This document shows positions 59,038 to 64,000 of a stretch of DNA of 64,000 nucleotides, one piece after another. The notes below the pieces were generated by a model. That model searched no databases and had not been told where the DNA came from. It saw nothing but the letters and a program-made list of their open reading frames with translations. How positions within the stretch are numbered: position 1 is the stretch's first letter; every line of letters starts with the position of its first letter. Source of the stretch: Doris montereyensis (taxonomy: Eukaryota; Mollusca; Gastropoda; Nudibranchia; Dorididae); NCBI GenBank assembly GCA_037039925.1, contig JAXRKP010000399.1, positions 171,866 to 235,865 on the forward strand, given 5' to 3'. The position numbers and the translations under genes are program-made.

Positions 59038-60016
59038 CAGTGGTGTCGGCCTGAGAACCCGGTCCGCCTTAGAACTCGCTAATTCCATGCAACAGAATTT
59101 TTCTTACTTAAAACTACCCCTTAAGACCCTGCTACTACAACCTTAGAACCTGGTCTGATCGTGAGCTGAGAATCATGAGAAAAAATTCCACACTCAATTT
59201 AATGCTACTACTTGCCGATAACCTGCGATACGTTACAAGTGAATCATAGAAAGACGGGTGGGAAGTCCATTGCATTGGTCAACACTCGTGTAGGTGTAAT
59301 AAACACGTCACACGGATGTGCCAGACTACAAATGACCAGGAAGGCTCGCCACCCGCCCTGTCCATCTTTCATGACCACCTGTGACCATGCCTTGGCGCCT
59401 CGGGCACTACAGACGATTTAAGATTACGTAGCTGTTGCATGCCAAGATGTGGAGGCAAAGCAATTACACGGCTCACATTGCAACACAAAGACAGGTGACA
59501 CTCAGTGACAGGGAGGACAGCCCTCTTATTGTTATGAGTTTTCTCAGGCCGTCTTGCATTTGTGATCAACTTTCCTTTTTTCTGATTGGCTGAAAAATGA
59601 ATAACCAATCACATCGTGTTTTCAACATGTACGTAAGCGATTGTATAAATCGCTACATTCTTTTGTCATAGTCATAAAGCTTCCTTCATTTGCTCAGCTG
59701 GCTGGAGGCTCAACCTATCTACCTGCAAAATTTTTCAAAACATCGCTTCAAGCTCATCTTCAGACTCAGACCATCATATTTCATAATGCCTACACGAGGC
59801 AATTCTCTTGATAACATTAACAAACAGAAACTGCTTATCTATTGGGGGTCTAGTCAAAATTTTATTGTTAAGGGGGATAGCCAATACAAAATATAGGAAT
59901 ATTGAAGTAAAAATACAAGACATGTCTGAGTAAGTGAGTTTATCTTGGAACCCGGTCTGCCTAAGAACCCGCTGTTTCTGTTTCCCCATGACCGGGTTCT
60001 TAGGCGGACACCACTG
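59038..60016 (+). mobile_element. pogo-type element with retained promoter-like region
   Basis: TA duplications (59036-59037 and 60017-60018) flank inverted ends CAGTGGTGTCSGCCTRAGAA, with repeated AGAACCCGGTC/GGAACCCGGTC motifs inside both ends (59055, 59945 and 59985). 979 bp. 59580-59660 contains ATTGGCTG, CCAATCA and GTATAAATCG before ATG 59786, which opens only about 37 codons (MPTRGNSLDNINKQ...), so the transposase body is deleted. Confidence 0.88.
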
Positions 60017-60837
60017 TACCGGTATAGAGGGAAACTTTTTCAGGCCTAAATTACATCATACACATGACTGAACTGAATTCAGAGAAGGGGTATCTATGTG
60101 TGAAAATAAGGGATTGGGGTAACTGATGTAATCACATTTGAAGGGTTATTTCTGCTTTGAAACAGTATGTCAATTGCATCAAGTGTCATGTAAACTAAAA
60201 GAGGACTTTCAATGGGTCTTTTACTTTGGTATCATGATCCCTTACAAATAAATGAATTTTCATGGAAAAAAAAACTGTTTCAAATGAGAAATTTCAGTAA
60301 AAAATGAAATTTCAACAGCCATCTCCGTTATCTAAATTAGCTTTTTGACAAATTACAGAATAGGCACATATATGAGCTATTCTCTCTATCTAAAGGATAC
60401 ATAAATAATAGTCATATAATAATGAATTATTAATATTCACATATGTTAACCTCTAGAGAGCCTATTCTGTCATCAGCCTCCCACTTTCACTTGGCCTATA
60501 TCTGTTGTTACAGTAGTTCTACTGTGGCAATGTTCAACTTGACCGTGCACTTGTTCGTCTTTCACTTGAATCAACAAATAACCCAGAGCATCGTCGTGTG
60601 TTTGTTTGTTTGTGGGCGTGCACTTGTATGCGCTTCTGTGTATGAGTGAGGAGAGGGGAATGTGGGCAATGGTTGCTTGGGTTCTATCATCATATGTATA
60701 CCTTACAACAAATGATAGTTGACCGACTTGGTACATGAAGTAATTGTTTCTGTTATGCTTTGTTTTGTTTTGCTTATTGTTTGCTTGTTTGTTTGTTTTT
60801 TATTATCAGTGAAATGATGTTTTGGCAATGACAAAAT

Positions 60838-60995
60838 ACAGACACGTCTCGATAGTCTGGACTTAGATAATCCAAATGTCTTGACAAACCGAATAGATGA
60901 TTGGGGGACGGATTTTCTCTCTCTTTATTTGTACCTGGTAATCCGTAAATTGGAGATTCCTGATCCAAATACCTAACTTTTGATAAACCCATACG
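60838..60995. mobile_element. Possible decayed Tigger terminus
   Basis: TACAGACACGTCTCGATAGT then CTGGACTTAGATAATCC, with GGTAATCCGTAAATTGGAGA nearby, resembles decayed Tigger-type terminal repeats (cagt..tcgatagtccgg...aatcc). No matching opposite end was found. Confidence 0.3.
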
Positions 60996-61033
60996 ATATA
61001 GTCTAACCAGTCGACTGAGGGCGCATTAAAGTT

Positions 61034-61245
61034 CTTGACTGACCAAAGGCTATGGGAGATAACCTCAACAGAAAATCAGAACATGCTGCCTTGTAGGGGG
61101 GGGTCTTGGCTCACCAAATGCTAGAGGTTAATCCCGATAGAAAATCAAAACCTGCTGCCTTGCAGGCTGGTCTTGGCTGAACAAAAGCTAAGGCAGTTAA
61201 CCCTGACTGAAAATCAAAACCAAGGCCTGGTAGGGGGCCTCAAAG
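61034..61245. repeat. Three imperfect units of about 70 bp
   Basis: Units start CTTGACTGACCAAAGGCTA (61034), CTTGGCTCACCAAATGCTA (61106) and CTTGGCTGAACAAAAGCTA (61173), and each contains GAAAATCA(A/G)AACC/T...CTGCCTTG-type text. The following CCACCTACCTAGGGCACAGT (61259) resembles the SINE 3' half at 10570. Confidence 0.7.
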
Positions 61246-62084
61246 GTGACAGTCCCACCACCTACCTAGGGCACAGTGGGCTAATCACCTGCTTACCAAA
61301 AATCAACCGATTTAGAGAAACAAAGATATTATTTACTCATACACAGGAAGGTAGAATAAGAACTGATAAAGAATGAAAGAAAGTCCTGCACAGTTGACAA
61401 TCTTGTATGACCTCCACTTTGTGCTACAAAGCAAAGATAAGTTTTCATTTCATTTGGCTTAAAGACCTTGCAGTAAAACAAAAACAAGATAAAAGAAAGC
61501 TACACACGTGACACACAGGCCAGGTCTTTTTTTCCGGTTCCAATACCAAAGAATGTAATGTCCATCTTCATTGCAAAGTTTCTCAAGTTTATCTTCAACC
61601 TTGGGGAAACAATCATAAAATATGGAACTAATCATGAACAAATTACAAGCAATTTCCAGAAATTAAAAAAACCTGATAACGAGTCCATCTCAAAGAGATT
61701 TATAGAGACAGTATTCTCATTCAAATATTTATGGCATAAATGGTGAAAGCATTTGAAGCTTGTTCACTAACAGAGAGACCTGACATGTTCTCCATGTAGT
61801 TTCATTCCTACACTGATCAAAAGAAATAAAGCTAAGTGTCACAGTACATTTATTATGGCTTCAATGGTAAATATCTTGAATGATTGTCTCATTGCTCATA
61901 TGCATTGTGTTTTTGCAGTTGAAAAAAGGTACATTGTATATCTAGAAAGAATTCAAATGGTGTTGAATATATATGTGGTGATTAATCATAGTTATGTGAT
62001 CAACAGTAAAAAGTTATCTAAACTTCTAAAAAAATTCTCATTTTAACATTTTTGTGGCATTTGTCATAATTACATAATAATTAT

Positions 62085-62560
62085 TTTAATAATAATAATA
62101 ATAATTATAATAAAATTAAAATGAATAAATGCATTTATATAGCGCCCTTCACCTCTAATAGTCTCATGGCGCTTTACGTAATTAAGACAATAAATACATT
62201 TCAAAATTGAAATTTACAGTCAAAATGACATAAAATGTGAACTGATTAATGACATATGAGGTTTAAAATTTCATTAAAAGAGGAATTGTCATAAGAGTGA
62301 AAAGATACCTTGTGAAAGCATGATTTAAAACATTCGTTAAAAATAGAAGTTTTGAGGGAAGACTTGAATGAGTTTAAAGTTTAAACAGTTCATTCCTTTA
62401 AGACTGTCAGGAAAACCATTCCACAGTGTTGGACCATTGGATCATACAGCATGTTCATTTTTTAAGGAGAACACAAAAAGAGCAAGGAGATCGATTTATA
62501 GATGTTAATATCTTATCAAATTTGAAATTTGCTTGAGTTTTTTATGTGGTTGTTTATGTT
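62085..62560 (+). repeat. TATATAGCGC dispersed element, copy 2
   Basis: (AAT)n at 62089-62115, then TTTATATAGCGCCCTTCACC, GGCGCTTTACGTAATTAAG and, further on, GGAAAACCATTCCACAGTG (62410). The order is as in 14725-14900 but longer. No coding potential. Confidence 0.65.
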
Positions 62561-63059
62561 TCTGTGAGCACTCCTCAAGATAACACGTGTCACAAGTGAC
62601 ATCAAATGATAGAAAGTCCCTATGCTGTATTCCCACTCTTCCCACCTACAGCCAGACGGCATTTTTACCACAAATCGGACAAATCTTGTTTATTGCACTA
62701 CTGGATGGATGGAGCTTTCATTGATACCATAACAAAGGCCTAGTATAGGTTCTTTCATTTTTATACAATTTATTTAGAAACGATACCAGCCTAACCTTCA
62801 ACACAACTGTTGTACCATAAAAGCCGGAAATTTTGTCTAAAGTATGGCTGCCTTCATTCGTTTATTCGTATAAATAATTCAAGACTCAAATGGCAGGAGT
62901 AAAGGTACAACAGCTGTTGCCATAATTCTAGATCGGCCATTGTTGATTCCACATCGATTCTCTAACTCCATGTGCAATTTGACGTTTTGAAATCATTGTC
63001 GTTCCTAAGATTTGCTCAGTCTAAGTTTTGCTCATAAAATAGTCTATTTTTTTTTATTA

Positions 63060-63345
63060 TATAAGATAGGTTTATATGCGAGACAACATTCAACGGAAAA
63101 AATTGTTAAAACTGCAATTTTCTTAAAATGTTACTTTGTGACAGTGATATGCGATATACTTTTTTATTCATTGCTCGATTGCCCACAAATTTGGTATAAA
63201 CGCACACAAAAAAAAAATCATCCAGTAGTGATTTTTTATTCAAATTTTGGAAAGGAATTTTGTGTGATTAAATTTGTCAAAAAATGGAAAGGTTGCTATA
63301 TGCATTTCCAAAAAATTTCAATTGGATATTTTAAAACCACAGAGT
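63060..63345 (+). repeat. Unclassified dispersed repeat, copy B
   Basis: Homologous to 34540-35005 in the opposite orientation: TAGGTTTATATGCGA, CAGTGATATGCGATATAC, GATTGCCCACAAATTTGG, ATCATCCAGTAG and GGAAAGGTTGCTATATGC occur in the same order. Confidence 0.75.
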
Positions 63346-63885
63346 TGTGATAAAGAATCATAATCCAACCCTTGAATTTGACAAACCGAGTTCTAGTATG
63401 GCATCAATACAGTCGTGACATAACTTGCTTGAATGGAACATGGTTTGACCACAGAGGCACTAATATTATATGGATGTGTGAATGCTTTTTATTCTTTCTA
63501 AGTGAAAGTCATTTACAGCCAGACTAATATAGAATGAGGACTTGATGTTTCGCCCCTTCTGAAAGATAAGACATATTGCATAGCAGACAAAAGAATTTGA
63601 CATGGATTGCTGTAAATGACTGTTGCTTAAAAACAAATTCACACATCTGTATAATATTGGTGTCTTTGTGGCACAACAATTTTTCCATTAAAACAAGCTC
63701 TTGCATGACTGTATTGATTTTATTCCTCTTGGGAGAGCAACAGATTGAAATTTAAGCGCTATAATACCAGAACTTGGTTTTTCAATCATTTGTTTTCTTA
63801 AGTGGACTATGATTCTTTATTACAACTCGATGGTTGTAAGTGATATCCAACTGAAATTTGACAAGCTTTTGGCCAAAGAATGCAC
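63295..63885. repeat. Long imperfect inverted repeat
   Basis: The left arm about 63305-63425 contains TTTCAATTGGATAT, GAGTTGTGATAAAGAATCAT and ATCAATACAGTCGTG. Its reverse-complement partner at about 63700-63870 contains ATATCCAACTGAAATT, ATGATTCTTTATTACAACTC and CATGACTGTATTGAT. Arms of roughly 120-170 bp, spacer about 280 bp. Confidence 0.75.
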
Positions 63886-64000
63886 CAATAGGAGCAATAA
63901 TTTTCATAATTTTGTAGAGAGATTTCTCTGTTCTACATGCAAAATGGGCATTAAAGGAGCCTTTAGAAAACGTCATTAAAAGCCAATTCCAGGAGAATAA

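Noticed and set aside
61459..61641. Possible minus-strand exon (VEDKLEKLCNEDGHYILWYW) after CCCCAAG
   Set aside because: The acceptor is weak, no donor fits, and another frame over the same bases is equally plausible.

Overview
The window is AT-rich eukaryotic DNA dominated by introns, intergenic sequence, microsatellites, minisatellite arrays and decayed mobile elements. The element mix (piggyBac, pogo/Tigger, Ty3/Gypsy, CR1/jockey/RTE-like LINEs, tRNA-derived SINEs, a Mutator-like fragment, a Penelope-like trace) and the dispersed TATATAGCGC family suggest a marine invertebrate. A gastropod mollusc is my best guess, but that rests on recalled repeat families and not on a marker gene. No bacterial-type operons, rRNA, CRISPR or convincing tRNA genes were seen.

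0-20 kb. A large terminal coding exon (4235-6625, +) encodes a zinc-finger transcription factor with four Cys/His fingers, an AT-hook-like motif and a SUMO consensus. Its frame is broken three times by single bases, two or three of them at short homopolymer runs. It is surrounded by tandem arrays: 62 bp (598-1325), 17/18 bp (2268-3193), G-run units (3900-4170), 44 bp (6932-8516) and 25-28 bp (11675-12690). Two related arrays of 44-bp units (15080-15645 and 15895-16640) follow. SINE-like copies lie near 3.3, 10.5 and 14.3 kb.

20-34 kb. A pogo-like transposase remnant (19.7-20.2 kb) and about 1.2 kb of purine-rich DNA ending in 652 bp of (GA)n precede a nested stack of transposons. A piggyBac element (22834-31546) holds a pogo element (24109-25345) and a Ty3/Gypsy pol fragment (26.36-31.0 kb). 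The Gypsy fragment itself holds a second pogo element (28837-29629) and a 1.7-kb array of 42-bp units. That array is a tandem expansion of 14 codons of the Gypsy reverse transcriptase. A pogo MITE sits at 32949-33458.

37-48 kb. One minus-strand Gypsy element (about 37.1-48.3 kb, with gag, RT, RNase H, integrase and a primer-binding site) is split by two plus-strand LINE fragments and by a 5271-bp insertion (37861-43131). The insertion has a 9-bp target duplication and contains a Mutator-like transposase remnant, a THAP-domain gene, a 52-bp-stem hairpin and a GC-rich endonuclease-like retroelement fragment.

48-64 kb. This part holds CR1-like and jockey-like LINE fragments, microsatellites, one plausible host terminal exon on the minus strand (55227-55419) of unknown identity, a Penelope-like end with a degenerate hammerhead-ribozyme core, an in-frame 33-bp minisatellite, two more pogo-type elements, and copies of unclassified dispersed repeats.

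Functionally there are only three candidate host-type coding units: the zinc-finger exon, the THAP gene (possibly transposon cargo) and the 55.2-kb exon. Everything else is mobile-element coding debris or non-coding DNA.
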